Below, piece after piece: positions 10,837 through 24,022 of a DNA stretch of 64,000 bases. The stretch's first letter is position 1; each line of letters begins with the position of its first letter. The DNA is from Carettochelys insculpta (Eukaryota > Chordata > Testudines > Carettochelyidae). Location: the NCBI RefSeq assembly GCF_033958435.1, contig NC_134152.1:19628001-19692000 (forward strand), in the 5' to 3' direction. The position numbers and the translations under genes were made by a program. The notes under the pieces are model-generated. The model searched no databases. It saw only the letters and a program-made list of their open reading frames with translations, and was not told the origin of the DNA.

Positions 10837-13330
10837 AGACACAGGTGGGAGAAAAATAGTTTAAATAATGATACCGGGGGTTCTTCACTGAAACACTGTT
10901 GCATGGCACTTAAATGCAACAGTTGTTCACATGTGCCAAGACTAAACTTGTCTTTATCCTGTTTGCTTTGAATTACTGTATATTTGGTCAAAGCAGGAAA
11001 TTGTGCATTTTCCACACTGCTGCTCTTTACCAGGAGTAAAAGAACCACTATTTACAGTGTGTGTTGTTCAGCGCAAAGTAATTTTCAGGGATTATTATTA
11101 TTATTATTATTTTGATGTGAACTCAAGAATGCAAAAGTGGGCACAGGAAAGAGTCAGAGTTGAATCTGTTTCTAGCTGTATTGATGTGTGCATTGCCAAG
11201 TTACTTTAAAAAAGTGAAGGCTTGGCTTGATTCAGTGCACTTTGTAAAAGCAGCATCATTCAGGCTTGTAGGGCTTCTGGTTTAAATAATTACTAGAAGG
11301 AGGATTATAACAGACAATTCTGTAATTACTATGCTGGGTAGATACAGTCACTAAATAACAATGAGCTCTTTTTGTTAATTATGACTTCAGGGCAATTTTT
11401 TCCAAATGGTATTAAACAAGCAGCTAATTTAGATGCCTAGATGGATGCCCAGTATTTGGTACCCAAGTTCTGGGCACCCAGTCATTTCAAACTGCATGTG
11501 CAAATAGTATTTGTGTGAGCAAATGGAGCAGCTAAATACTTGAGTGATCACTTGAAGGATTATGAGTGCCAAACAAGTAAACAAATAAACAAAAGACCTG
11601 CAAGTACACAAAGGTACTTCCTTTCTCCCATTGTCTGGCTCCCCCATGGAAGAAAAAACTGGCAGGAATCCCTGCTACTTACTGTCTAGGTACAGAAGAA
11701 GTATTAAAAAGCCAATGTGGTGCCTAAAGATGCCAGGAGGTGCTTAATGGGATTTTTGAACACAAGTAACCCTCTAACTCCTACTAGCTTGTGGCATTTT
11801 GGAAAGTCCCATTAGGTATCTGTCTGCGCTTTTGGCACCTCAATACCTTTTAAAATCTGGCCTAAGAATTTTAGCACTGAATGAAGGTCCAGCAGCTCCA
11901 AAAGAACTGAACATTGTGGGGGGACTCCACCAAAGATCCAGCTTCCTTTCCGTGCCACCTGAGGTTTAACACTCTGATAAAGCCCTCCTCATTCACAGAG
12001 CCCTCTGCACTCCGCTGTCCCTAAGCAACTGCCTGGATTGTGTATTTCCAAAGAGTCTTTGGTTGCTTGCTAGAAAATGGTAGTTGGGAATTTAAGGTGC
12101 CCACTGGAGCACTAAGAAGAGAGGAAAGGGGAACCACTAGGTTTAGCCATCTTTTTAAATACTTTAAAATGATAATGAATGGATATAGAGGAGTTTCTGC
12201 ACAGGATAAATCATTGTGCAGAACTGTCAAAATCTATGTCAGGGATTAGAAAAAATTAAACCTCACGTATAGTCTTGTTCTTTTGACTCTATAATAAATG
12301 GGATGCAAACTTCTATGAGAGAACTGAAGGAGCTGTTATGTAGTACTTAAAAGAAAATTCCCCTTGGATTTTCAATGTAAGTTTGGGGCTTGACCTCAAT
12401 GTCACAATCATTAATACTCTCCATTTTCATTGATACTGATAAATTTGTATGCATGTTTCTGTAAACTTTTAAAAATATGATGAATTATTCAAGAAGAAAA
12501 TCAACAGGTAGAACCCCTCAGTTTCCAATAATTAACAGATTTATATAGATTATGTATATGGTTTCTTCAGATAGCTACCAAATCTATTACGAATTTTATT
12601 CTAGAAATTATCCTGATTGTTTTCTGATCAAACACTAAACTTCCTAGCTTATAACTAACCCAAATGAGCCCTTATTGATGACACTGTAGCATGTATTTTA
12701 AAACTGTGTATTTGGTCTCTATGTCCAGGATGCAAATGCCTATTTGCTACCTTGTTTTGATAAGGCAATTCAGAAATGGTTATATTATTTTCGATTAAGC
12801 CTAGCATTCTACCTTACTGTTTAATTCCCTTTCTGCTTTGCTGGTTGGACATCGGGGTTCTGAAACGACCTGATTATTTTACACTCACAAAACCATACAA
12901 AATAACAGAGAAATAGCTGTTGACAACACCAGCATATTAGAATTGTGTCTTTTTCTGGAAATTTCCAAACTAAATCTGACATCCCATTTTAAATAGAAAC
13001 AAGAACAATAATATGATCATTGTTTCACCATTAAAAGGGGCTATACATTGTGTCTGATGAAAACTCTTGCATCATTTTGTTCATTTGAATGGGAAGAGAT
13101 AGTTTGCAGGCAGCCCCCCGGGCAAATTAATGAAGGCATTGTTTAAACAGTGCATCAGTATAATTTAATTATTGCTAAACATATCCCCAAATCAGTAAAC
13201 TAGACAGAGACATAGTAGTACAAGACTCCAAGAGTTTTGCTCAACGAATCTCCTTTATTTAACGCTATTAATCTAAACCACAGGGAGGTTTGTTCAAATG
13301 AACAGAAATACTGTATGCAATGCAGACTGG
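10837..13330. other. Unassigned unique sequence; includes an (ATT)n tract
   Basis: The (ATT)n repeat at 11091-11113 is the only clear repeat. The remainder is AT-rich, with no recognisable ORF product or transposon terminus. Confidence 0.5.
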
Positions 13331-13334
13331 GAAT

Positions 13335-13470
13335 ACGGGCCCTGATCTTGTGCTGTGCTGATCTTGATCCCCATTGATTTCAGTGGCAGTTGAGAGCTCA
13401 TGGCTGCCTACAGGAGTCATTGGACTGATCCTGCTCCACTGCCATAGATAAAGTCCTGCAATGTCACTCT
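13335..13470. repeat. Ancient amniote repeat fragment (CCATTGACTTCAATGG-like)
   Basis: CCCTGATCTTGTGC, CCCCATTGATTTCAGTGG and AGTCATTGGACTGATCC have the style of an old palindromic interspersed repeat. Related fragments lie at about 18225-18380, 40640-40740, 41040-41110, 48095-48170 and 63960-64000. The class is not certain. Confidence 0.45.
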
Positions 13471-13974
13471 GAAACCTAAAATGTCTAAATCAGTATGAAG
13501 TGACGGAAGCAACTCCAAGCTCTCTTTGTTCACATTGAATCATCACTGTTTCATGGTCAATTACTGTCCAATATTTAAGTTCTCAGCCATTTTGACTTTA
13601 CAAGTTATATCTATGAGGTGCTGAGTTACAGTAAGGCACATGTTTGTGCCACGCCACGAGCCCTAGACCCTGGTAATATTAGAGGTAACTCTGCCAGTTC
13701 CCACCCTTTTACTACGGCTGTTTTCTATGAAGCAATTGCATTGCATGAGGGTAACTGCACATACTAGATATTTGGCTCAACTGCCACCTACATAAACTGA
13801 GACATATTTCCCAGCACAACGCCCCCTTAGGCATAACCAGCATGCCCAAAACTCTAACCCATGTAGTCCCTGAGCACAACACATGCTCCTCATTTGCCAC
13901 CCCCATAAATCCATATAACTGTCCAGCACAACACAACCCACATGCAAACCAACCCAACTAGCCACATAATAACC

Positions 13975-14349
13975 AGACTTCATTCTGCTAATGGCCGGAT
14001 CGAAGCATACTAATGAGGTGCTGAAATGCATATTCAGTGCCTCATTAGCATGTTGGCAGTTGCGGCACTTCAAAAGTGCCGTGGTTTGCTGCCACTCAGC
14101 TCATCTACACCAGGGACCTTTTCGAAAGGACCCCACCAACATCGAAATCCCCTTATTCTTATGAGCTATGAAAAGGATCCCAGTGTCGATGAGCCGTGAG
14201 GCAGCAAACTGTGGCACTTTTGAAGTGCCGTGGCTGACAGCATGCTAATGAGGCACTGAATATGCATTTCAGCACCTCATTAGTATTCTTCAATCTGGCC
14301 ATTAGCATGGCCATTTAGAAGTTTTTACAAAGCGTAGATGTAGCCCTAC
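13975..14349. repeat. Harbinger-type fold-back MITE
   Basis: Two arms are near inverse copies. The left has ATACTAATGAGGTGCTGAAA and TGCATATTCAGTGCCTCATT. The right has CATGCTAATGAGGCACTGAA and CATTTCAGCACCTCATTAG. A TTTTCGAAAGGACCCC block sits left of centre. The right end is GCGTAGATGTAGCCCT, a variant of the family terminus. A transcript would form a long hairpin. It is non-coding. Confidence 0.8.
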
Positions 14350-15612
14350 ATTGTCTCTTGTGTCAGAGTGAAGTAATGGAAACAAACACCTTCAGTAGTA
14401 GCTTTTGATTTTGATTATCACTAGGTTCAGTCATCATGCGAATTGTTGGTTGCTTTCCAATTTTTAAATTATCAGCTATTTTCAGCTTTTTTTTACACGT
14501 TTTTGCAAATTACACTTGTGCTGCAGCATAGCCTTTAAACTAATAACATATAAGGTAGTGTTTCAAATTATTAAGAATAATCACAGTTAATTGCAAGACT
14601 AAAGAAGCCTCAATCACTATTTTAATCTCATTGTTAATAGAATACCAATTTACATTTATTATACACATTTGATAGCTGTAGATAACTATTTATTCAGAGA
14701 ACCATCCAGAAATTAAAAAACAAAACAAAACAAAACTTCCCATTCAAAACATCTGAACTTTTGCTGCTTCACACCATTACCTTTTTCTGATAGTTAATCC
14801 CTCCAGATGATGAGAACTAGTACTTTCTTTGTGCCAGTACTTGCTGGTACTGAGTACTGGCACCTTGGCAGCCCCTGCCATGGGATTGGCTGAGAGAGAG
14901 GGGCAGGAAGCTGGCTGAGTATCGGCAGCTCTTAGTTTACTAAAAAGGCACTGATGAGAACGTGTGCCAATGTTTACCATGCAATGTAATATGGTAAGTG
15001 AAGAAGGTCAAACCAAAGTGTGCAGTGAATGCTTGGAGCTGAAAGAATGCCTGAGTTCTTCTTCAGGTATTAGGGTTTCCTCATGGAGTAACCTGCCCAG
15101 GTCAGCAGACCGTGAATTTGGCCTTGCAAGTGCTTGGTTACGTTTGAACCCAAGGCTTACACATGCTGGTTAAGTGTTGAGCAGTTGATATATTCTGGAT
15201 TTCAGATGTTGACTAGAACTGGGTGAAATTTTTTATGTAAATGGTATTTGGAAGTGGCAAAAAATGTGGAGTCAAGTCAATTGAACTGGTCTTGGTTAAA
15301 AAAGGTGGGAAATGTTGAAGTGGTTTGCATTAACATTTCCAGAACAAAATATTTTGACTGTTCCAGAAGGACATTGTTTTGGAATTTCCCAATGTTTTAT
15401 TAAATTTAGGACATTTTGCTACCCCACAAAATTTAATTTGACTCCAAAACCTTTTTCTTCTATTTGCACTTTCACTGTTGCCAAGACATGGTGTTTGTTG
15501 TTTTAAATTACAGCAGTTTAGCCAATAAGCTACAGATTGTACTCATCCACCCATCTTCTGCCATTCACAATGAGCTAGGAAATGTGTGGTTTGGCTTCTC
15601 TATTAATTATTA
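14350..15612. other. Unassigned unique sequence
   Basis: AT-rich. A short AAAACAAAACAAAAC run lies near 14717-14735. No gene or element ends are recognised. Confidence 0.5.
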
Positions 15613-15880
15613 CTTTTGATTACATTATGGCAGCACCGAGGAACTCTGCACACATCCAGCGCCTTGCAGAGCCTGGGGTCTGAACACACATGACAGACAA
15701 AGGGTGGCAGGAAGGGAATACCGTAATCTACCTACACTATATGGGAACTGAGGTTAAAGCAATTAAGTGACTTGCTCAAGAACACACGGGAAGACAGTGA
15801 CAGCACTAAGAATTTAACCCAGGCCTCCTGAGTCCCAGTCCAGTGCCATAATCCCCAGATCATTCTTCTCATTCCAAATT
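15613..15880 (-). mobile_element. MIR/CORE-SINE-like ancient SINE
   Basis: The right half reads GAGGTTAAAGCAATTAAGTG, then ACTTGCTCAAGAACACACGG, AATTTAACCCAGGCCTCCTG and AGTCCCAGTCCAGTGCCATA. This is the typical reverse-strand layout of a MIR-type SINE (AAGTGACTTGCCCAAGG, ACACAG, then AACCCAGG). The left half (CATCCAGCGCCTTGCAGAG) resembles the companion block also seen near 8390, 42650 and 61780. It is heavily diverged and non-coding. Confidence 0.6.
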
Positions 15881-16896
15881 GTGGTGAGCCAAATGGAGGG
15901 TTATTTGTGATTCAAAGAATGCATTCAGCTATTATGTTCAAATAGTATTCTTTAGTTTTAAAAAATGTAACTCTGTGCTATGCTATCTGTCAATCCCCTG
16001 TAACCTGATTTGTATGAGACAGGCTCTCCACAGACCATTATAGCTTTAGGTTTACAGACACATCAAACCTCCTTGCAATATTGTAACACTATAAGCATTG
16101 CCAATCTAAATACATCTTTCAGTGGTATCACAGCTGGCTACTTACAGTAGATGACATTTCCATTAAAACACAGACCAGCCAGCACATTTATACTTGAAAC
16201 AGGCTGCGTCTGCTCAGTGTGCATTGATTTCACATAAAGCTCCTCTCAGTTCAGCATACCCCGAGGTTCAAATTGAAATACAGTGAATACGATGCTAAAG
16301 CATTTGCTGTCTTATTCGGTTGTTATAAATCCTTAATTCTGATTGTCCAAGCTAACCACGTGATTATGAATAAAATATACACTGCTCCATAGGCTGCCAT
16401 ATTTTTAGTGTTTCAGTTAATACAATTGGTCTTATACAGTACATCTCAAAGCCCCTCCCTCCGCTAATGTATTTATTCTCAAGGACCTCCAACATGTGGA
16501 TGATCTCATGCATTAGGTGGTTGGGTGTGGATGTGGATGTGTAGTGAGCCAGTATGTGAAATACAAAGGCAACATTTAGATTCATTTTTAAAGTGCCTGG
16601 AGACTGTATCCCTGTCTCTGTGACTGTTAGCCTTCCACGGGAAAATCTCCTCCATGAGAAGGCTGCCTCTCTCCTCTCATTATCACTTACCATTATTAAT
16701 TAGATCTCTCTTGTGATCTTGTATTGTATCTTACTTGACTTTTTGACATATGGAACAGTTCTAACTCCAATTCTAGGTGTAGAGTTTTATAGAAATGCTC
16801 AATAATTAATAAAAATTACCCATTGTTGCTGTGTTTATCCCTGTTCACCAGCCAAGATGTTGGGTTATATCTTTGCAATTGTTGCATCATTGGCAT
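15881..16896. other. Unassigned unique sequence
   Basis: A 109-codon minus-strand ORF (16364-16693) has no recognised motif and no repeat match within the window. Nothing else is identifiable. Confidence 0.45.
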
Positions 16897-17030
16897 CATA
16901 GGTGCTGAAACTAGGAATGTGGGGGATGCTGTAGCACCCCTGGCTTGAAGTGGTTTCCATTATATACAGGGTTTCCAGTTTGGTTCAACAGTCCTTAGCA
17001 CCCTCACTATAAAAATTGTTCCAGTGTCCC
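16897..17030. repeat. Old interspersed repeat (GCACCCC-rich)
   Basis: GGTGCTGAAACTAGGAATGT, GCTGTAGCACCCCTGGCTTG, TGGTTTCCATTATATACAGG and TTAGCACCCTCACTATA match, from memory, a repeat common in sauropsid and other vertebrate genomes. No second copy is in this window, so the call relies on recognition only. Confidence 0.4.
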
Positions 17031-17079
17031 TGATTGAAACATAATTAATTTCCAAGAATTAGCTAAGAAGACAGTTACC

Positions 17080-17510
17080 CTGTGTTTACATGACCCCTTC
17101 CTTTCGGAAGGGGCATGTTAGTGAGCGGGTTTGAAAGATGCTAATGAGGTGCTGCCATGACTATGCAGCACCTCATTAGCATAATGGCAGCCGTGGCGAT
17201 TCGAAAGTGCGGCTTTTTGAATTGCGCGCCGCCCGTGGAGACGGGAACCTTCCGAAAGGACCCCCCAGTTTTCGAAAGCCCCTTCTTCATAACACCAGAT
17301 ACAAAGAAGGGGCTTTCAAAAACTGGGTGGTCCTTTCGGAAGGTCCCCATCTCCACCGGCAGCACGCAATTCGAAAAGCTGCACTTTTGAATTGCCACGG
17401 CCACTGTTATGCTAACGAGGCACTGCATATTCATGGAAGCACCTCATTAGCATCTTTTGAACCTGCTCATTAACATGCCCCTTCCAAAAGGAAGGGGCTT
17501 GTGTAGACCA
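17080..17510. repeat. Long near-palindromic Harbinger-type MITE
   Basis: The arms at about 17086-17288 and 17303-17510 are nearly perfect inverse copies around a short centre. Left-arm blocks are CCTTCCTTTCGGAAGGGGCA, CTAATGAGGTGCTG, ACCTTCCGAAAGGACC and TTTTCGAAAGCCCC. The right arm repeats each in inverse order. The outer ends (TGTGTTTACATG and TTGTGTAGACCA) are weak versions of the TGTCTACAC terminus. It is the clearest foldback unit in the window. Confidence 0.9.
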
Positions 17511-19662
17511 AATATAGATTCAGGATACCTTTACTTGCTAGTAAGCAGTAACATTAGCAATTGAAATGTTCTCTTAACTGTGCTTTTGGGAGAACAGCTG
17601 TGTTCATAGGATTATACTGCCTAAGACTCTTTAAACAGACATCAAGATATTCCATCCCAGGTGTAAGTGTTTATCATAGTGGTCCTTTTATACATCCCCT
17701 GGTGTTTTATCGCACCCATTCAGAATCCTCAGGCTATCCCAGTCTCTCTTTTCATCAATGCAAAAATATTGCAAGCACCATGGAGTAGATTACTAAAAAA
17801 GGGAAGGATCATTAGCTGCTACTGCAACAATGCTGCAGGAAGAGGTGTAAACAATATAAGTGGGCAGTATGAAAGATGTGTTTTTGTTTGATTCTAGAAT
17901 TGCACAGACTGTCTCATGACTGGCCCTTCTGGTGGGCAGATTTGCTTCTTTTTTAATTATTTGCTTTTACAAGTTTTCTTAACACTTTTGTGGACCCAGG
18001 ATTAAACATATTTGCAGTCAAACAAAAATGTGAATGCTCTTGACATCTTCACTTAATGACACAGCTTGAGACATAGTTAAAATATCCAGCACTGCTTGTT
18101 GTTTGGGTATTTGGTACTACACAGCAAAACACGGATATTAGGTGTGGTGAACTCTTCCCTAGATCAAACTTGCTTGATTCTGTCCAGGTTCCTAGCAGCT
18201 GGCTGAGGTCTGAAACAGTTTAAGTGTGGTTTGAGGATCTGATCCAAAAGCTATTAATGTCTATGGGTTTCCACTGACTTCAGTGAGCTTTGGCTCATGA
18301 TTGAAAGCTTTGATCCTGTGTGTTGCTGAGTGTTCTGGCCCCACTCCAGCAAAGCACTGAGGCACATTTTAGTTTTGAACACGTGTAGTCCCACTGACTG
18401 CTCTCTTCATATTTTTTTCTCCCTCTCCCAAATGTCTCCTCACTTTTTCATTGCTCATATTTGTTCATTTTCCTCCATCTTTGACACTTTGACTTAGCAT
18501 CTCTTTGTTAGTTACTGTTGGGTACACCTCATGTGAAGGGTGGCAGAGAGAGGGCTATAGATACAGCGTTAGTTGAAAAGCATAAAGGTGGGGAGAAACA
18601 GAGACTAAAAACAGTCTGAAACTGACAAGTCTATTTGTTTCTAAGTATTGCCAAACTAACACAAACTTCCTTGAACTGCTTCTATTTCCTCTTCTTTCAT
18701 TTAACCTCTCAGCCCATCAGTGCATCTTGACAGTCATTATGAACTTTCGTGACAGAAGCACATTTTTTCTTTCCAAATACAAGAGCTGAAAAGTGAGCTT
18801 GGTGGCAGGGACAAATCTAAGCAGGTGCTGTACAGTCTTTGCAGACCAGACCATATGTGTCTCAAGCTAAGCACACAAGCATCACAGCATTTCAAAATTG
18901 GGGGCGGGGGACTAGGAAGTATTTTAAAAATGCTAAATCAGTTTAAAAACATGCATCCCATTTAAAAGTTATTGGAAGTTGTGCTCCTAAATCCCTTGAC
19001 ATACTTGACTTTAAACACTTGTACTCTGGGTGGAGCATGTCATAGCACAAGTCTCCGCCATTTCCGTCTGTCTCGAGACACAACGTCTAACTGATCACAG
19101 GGGAATCCCAGTTGTTCTCCTTCAATTTCAGTGGTCCGAGGTCTTCCTCTTTTGCATTTTACCAGATATAAACATTCTCAAATTGTGGGGCTGTTACTTA
19201 CTTTCTTCTCCCATCCCTTGCTGTTATACATATGGATGGTATTTTAATTCCTTCAGTGAATTATGCTTTTAAATACTCCTCTAATGTAGATCAAATGTTT
19301 TCAGAGATAAGCTGGTCCTTGAAAGTCTGTGATTTTTCTTTCCCCAGAGCTTGCAATGTCTGCATCCCAGGAGCAGCAACCAGAAGATAGCTCTAATATT
19401 TCCCCTCCTTTGCAGCAAGCTCTGCAATCTCCTGTTGAAGAATGCTATCTAAAAGTGTTAGAAGTTATCATTTCATTGCCCAGCCAGTAACAAATAGAGC
19501 AACCAGGTGTGCTCACACTTCTGCACCCTGAGTGGCTCTTCCTAATTTACTTTTATCTGTTTCCATGCTGAATTGCTCTAGCTAGGTCACCTTGGAAAAA
19601 AACATTGACATTTAAGAATATCCATAAGTAAGTTGTAAATGGAGGCTTTCTTAACTCTTTAT
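17511..19662. other. Mostly unique sequence
   Basis: 18225-18380 contains an ancient repeat fragment (TTCCACTGACTTCAGTGAGC, then CCCACTGACT). The rest is unassigned. G-run GGGGGCGGGGG at 18900. Confidence 0.45.
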
Positions 19663-20095
19663 GGGTATGTCTACACTACACAGTTATTCTGGAATAATTT
19701 ATTCCAAAATTATTATTTCAAAATAAGATATTCCAGAATAATGCATTTACACTACAGGGAAGCCCCAAAATAAGCCAAAGTTATTCTGAAATAGCAAGTC
19801 CCTACACAATAGAGTTTATTTGGGATTAGAGCCCCTGGAAGCACTAATCCAAAAAACTGTGTCTACATGGCATCTTTATTTTGAAAGAATCTATTCCCTA
19901 TTCCGTGTCTACACAGCCCCTATTTCAAAATGTCTGTTTCAAAATAGGTGCTATTTCTCATGGAATGAGGTTTACCTATTTCAAAATAAGACAACTGCTG
20001 TTTTGAAATTATTTCAAAATAGCAGTTGCGTTGTGTAGACCCTCGCAAAGTTATTTTGAGATGGCAGCCATAACTTTGCTATGTAGGCATACCCT
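19663..20095. repeat. MITE of the GGGTATGTCTACACTAC / TATTTCAAAATA family
   Basis: The left terminus GGGTATGTCTACACTAC is answered by the right terminus ATGTAGGCATACCC. The interior is a series of TTATTCTGGAATAA, ATTTCAAAATA and TATTTCAAAATAG palindromic motifs, giving many nested hairpins. A similar interior is found in 1457-1649. It is a Harbinger/Chompy-like non-autonomous element by terminus similarity and is non-coding. Confidence 0.8.
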
Positions 20096-21644
20096 GTGGC
20101 CCTGCTTATTCTGACTGCTGCAGGAACACGCTACATACCAAAATGTTTGGTCCGTCAAACTCCCCTGCATTGTGGGGAGCTCTTATGAGCCATTTCTGTG
20201 TTCCCTGAGTTCACCAGGTTTGAAAGGATTACAGGGAAGCTCTGAGACCAGGTAAATACAAGTGTCCTGTAATGAGCCTGAGCAGAGCCGAGAACCCAGA
20301 CCACTGACTGGAATATTGGCAGAGGTGGGGATGTAGGTAACAGATGGACATTGTTGCCATTTCTGAACCTTACAAATATTTGGACAAAAGAGCTAAGACT
20401 TGGCAGAACAATTGCTATTAAATGCACATTAATTCTAATTATTGTTGATAGCCCAGATAGTGCCAATGTTACTTAATTTGCATTCTTTCCGTATCCTTAA
20501 AAAAGAAGTGAGATTTGTGTGGACCCCTTTCTGTTCAACCCCCTAGAGTGCTGGAGTTTGGAGAGGCAGATCCAGATTTTGCCAACTTGCAATAACTTTT
20601 TGCTCTCTCGCTGACTGTAACTTATTGCTGAATTTAACAAGTGACAGAATCTGTTATTAAGAATTCCTCACCTTGTGTAACAGTGCAGTATGAAATTGAG
20701 CAGTGTTCATCTGTAGTAGAAAACAACAAACAAATCCGCTGAAGGGTGAATGCACTCTACTTGAACTGAAGCTGGAAAAGAAAATCCATACTAATAAAAT
20801 TTCCACCGAGGTCTGTATTTTTTCCCACTCTGATCAAAATGGGGAATTTCTTAAACATTCAACAGTCACTAAAATCTTCCATCAATTTGTCTGCATGGTA
20901 GATATTTTCTGATTTTTCCTCCTTTCCTTTTAAGGTAACCATTAAATTTGCATTTTTGGTGTAACTTTATTTTCTTTTAATAGTTTATTTTAAAAGGCTT
21001 ATGGAGTTTAATTTCAGAAAGTTTCTGACTGTATTGTGTTCCTCAAGTGTTACAGGGACAATATTGCTGAACATTCTAGCATGTGAGTTTGGTGCTGTTT
21101 CTTCTTCTGCAGCTATTTTTTATGTTGAATAATTGGACTAGATAACTTGTATGCTAATTAGCCTGTAATCCTCCCCACTGATCTTCTAGCAGTTTCAATG
21201 TGACTTTCAGCTCTGACAAGAAGTGTGACTGCCAGGTGCAAATATCACTTCCATTTAGCCACATTGACTCACTAATACATGCCAGTGTGTAAAAATACAA
21301 AACTTGTAATCTTGCTAAAAGGGCTGGAGCAATATTTCCACTAACCCAACTCATACTGAAACACTCTGCAAAGGTGAGACTGCCTGGAGATTGTCAAAAT
21401 ACTCTTGATTGGAAAAACCTGACAAAATGACAGATGTAAACACCCTGGACTAGATTCATCCCTCTGTGTATTTTCAGGTCAGTGCAGTGTCAGTATTCTG
21501 CCTGCAGAAACAAAATACATTGCCCAGACATTTGGAGATGGACTTAGTCTGTGTCAAGCATAAATATTCTGCACTTGAAGTGCCAAGTTTAATTGCACCC
21601 TTTTGCTGTGACAAGTTTCTTTGTAATTTAGTCACGTCAAAGTA
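20096..21644. other. Unassigned unique sequence
   Basis: No recognisable gene, terminus or LINE tail. Confidence 0.5.
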
Positions 21645-22041
21645 CAGGTTGAATCTCTTTTGTCCAGAATCCTTGGGACCTGACCAGTGCCAGATGAAAG
21701 AGTTTACTGGACGATGGGAAGTCAATATTTCATAGCACATTACTGCTGCTTACTGGGCTCTTGGAAGACATTTAGGGGTAAATTACAGCTAAAAAAGAGC
21801 ACAGAACACCATGAACCAGTACTGCTGTCTAGAAACAAACTTTATGGGACCACAGGAAACTTGGCCGCACCCATGATAGGTGTGTTCTGGTTTTGTTTTG
21901 TTTCCAACTGCAGTTCACTGTCAGGCATGCACTTCTGATAGATCTGCATGGCACAAGCCCATTTTGTGATTTTGTCTAAAATCATCCCTGATTATGGATG
22001 TTGCTGGACAAGAGAGTTCTGGATTAGAGAGGTTCATCCTG
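21645..22041. mobile_element. pogo/Tigger-like MITE, family 1, copy 2
   Basis: It begins CAGGTTGAATCTCTTTTGTCC and ends GGATTAGAGAGGTTCATCCTG, which is the inverse. TA flanks both ends (21643-21644 and 22042-22043). Internal blocks match copies 1 and 3. This copy retains the longest family-1 interior in the window, including AACTTTATGGGACCACAGGA. Confidence 0.85.
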
Positions 22042-22043
22042 TA

Positions 22044-23125
22044 TTACTATGGTGTATGTTAGAAACTGTACTAGTGGGTTGATGGGCTGGTTTACTTTGA
22101 AAGTTATATGATGAAATTACCCAGGATGTTCCCACTTTCTGGGAAATTATTCTCCCCAGGGTTTGTGTTAAATTATTGTGGATAGATGGGTGGTTACGAG
22201 AAGCTGTTGACAGGATCTGGTGCAGTTTTTCCTTTAACAGGAATAACTGGGAAGTAAGGCCTATTTTCCAGGCATTACACTCACATCTCCTTACAATACC
22301 ACAAAGTCTTCTACAAACCAGAGACAGATACTGAAGATGGCATTTATTCCATTTGCAATAATACTTGAGAATATGCCATTGAAAAAAGAGAGTTCCTGCA
22401 CTTATGTTGTGCAAGACCAAAGGGTTATAGGGCTTATCTAAGGGAAGCACTCACATCACCATATGGGAACTGTTCTTAGCTTATTTCAAGCATTCTAATC
22501 ACACAAGATAACTTAATGGGAGGTTTGCATGCTGGCTGGACTGCAGGAATGGGCCCTTCATCCGTTTTGCTGGAAATGAGCTTCATTTTGATAATTACTC
22601 TGTAGCGAGCACTCTTCTAGAAATTGCTCTAGAAAGATTAGGAGAAACCAAAGGAGTAAGAATTAAGTATACAGATTATCTGAGTTTCTCCACTACGAGG
22701 GGCATCATTCACTTGAAGATCACACATGCCTGAAAATATACAATATATATGAGCTCCCATGGAAGATTCCTCTCCCTGATAGCAAAGCACCAGTTCTCTC
22801 TGTTTGTGTTTTTACTTCAGCGTTGGCATGTTAATGGTTTCCATTTGCATAGTCAGTTATCTGTGTTATAGTAGCCTCAGCTGAGATTGGGGCCCTGCCG
22901 CCCCATTCTGCTAGATAATTTATGTACCACATAGCAGGGGTTATCCTTTGTTGAAGGTTTCAACCATAGTTTGTACCACAGCAGTAGTTTCATTTGATGC
23001 AATGATGAGTATATACTGAACACTTGACAAAAGGAGCACAGATGCTCGTGTAGATTATGGTGACTAATTTGAAGTTCACAAAGGTGAGTTTGTTTGTCGG
23101 CTTGTGTTCAAACTGCAAGGAGTCT
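22044..23125. other. Unassigned unique sequence
   Basis: A 138-codon minus-strand ORF (22034-22450) begins near the end of the Tigger-like element and has no recognised motif. Nothing else is identifiable. Confidence 0.45.
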
Positions 23126-23141
23126 GTGTCCCTTTGGTGAC

Positions 23142-23356
23142 GATTATCACAGGGGTAGATGTGTTAGTCTGTATCCACCAAAACAATGCGAAATCCTGTG
23201 GCACCTTATAGACTAACAGATTTATGGGAGCATAAGCTTTCGTGAGCAAAGATCCACTTCGTCATGCATCTGATGAAATGGATCTTTGCCAAAGAGTGCT
23301 TATGCTCCAAAAAAATCTATTAGTCTATAAGATGCCACAGGACTTCTCATTTTTTT
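23142..23356. mobile_element. Penelope-like family A tail as an inverted pair
   Basis: The left half (to about 23268) is the family A tail on the minus strand. The right half is the same tail on the plus strand (CATCTGATGAAATGGATCTT, then CTATTAGTCTATAAGATGCC). The result is a near-palindrome of about 215 bp with the HHR-like cores meeting in the middle. Flanks GTGTCCCTTTGGTGAC (23126-23141) and GTGTTCCTTTGGGAC (23357-23371) look like an imperfect target duplication. Confidence 0.8.
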
Positions 23357-23371
23357 GTGTTCCTTTGGGAC

Positions 23372-24022
23372 TTGCCAGGATGCCAGAAAGAATCCGTTGT
23401 AAGAGCATAGGGCAGTACACTGAAGATGAGGAAGGCGAGCATTCATTGCACATATAGAAAAAACACATCAATTTTTATATAGGAGAATCTGACAAGGCTT
23501 CAAAGAAATTGAGCAGAACTGGTGAAACTTGATAGATTATAATTCTCATTCTATAGTGTTTTTAATCATCAAATTCTATAGCAGGGATACATTCAGTATT
23601 ACAATTATTAGACTATCTTAAAATAACGCATGGAAACATTTTCTTAATTGCACAGGATTTTTTTTTTTAGAAGCAAGTAGAATCAAAGTTCAATAATATG
23701 GAAAGAAATTTCAGTGGAGAATTTGAGTGCAAATGAGGATTTTTTCCTCCCCAAACAAAAGGTACTAAGAGTGCTTGTTCTTTCTGACATAACATGCAGC
23801 AAAACTGTCAGGCTTCTGTGTAAGAGTTGTATGTCTTATGCCAAGATGACCACTTGGGAGGTGAGCAGAAAAGTGACCAGGGGCTGACTGTCTGATCCCA
23901 AGTAAGTAGCCACAAAGAAGATGTAAAGCCAACTTTCCTTACTGTCCCAGAGCCTGCACAAAACATTACTCTGCCACCTTAAGAACTGGTGCTGGTTCAA
24001 TCTCTTCTGTATGCCTTTAGAC
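23372..24022. other. Unassigned sequence between elements
   Basis: AT-rich with a short T-run near 23660. No feature recognised. Confidence 0.5.

Noticed and set aside
16364..16693. 109-codon minus-strand ORF in unique sequence
   Set aside because: Stops are absent, but no motif, splice context or repeat link was recognised. Not enough to call a gene.
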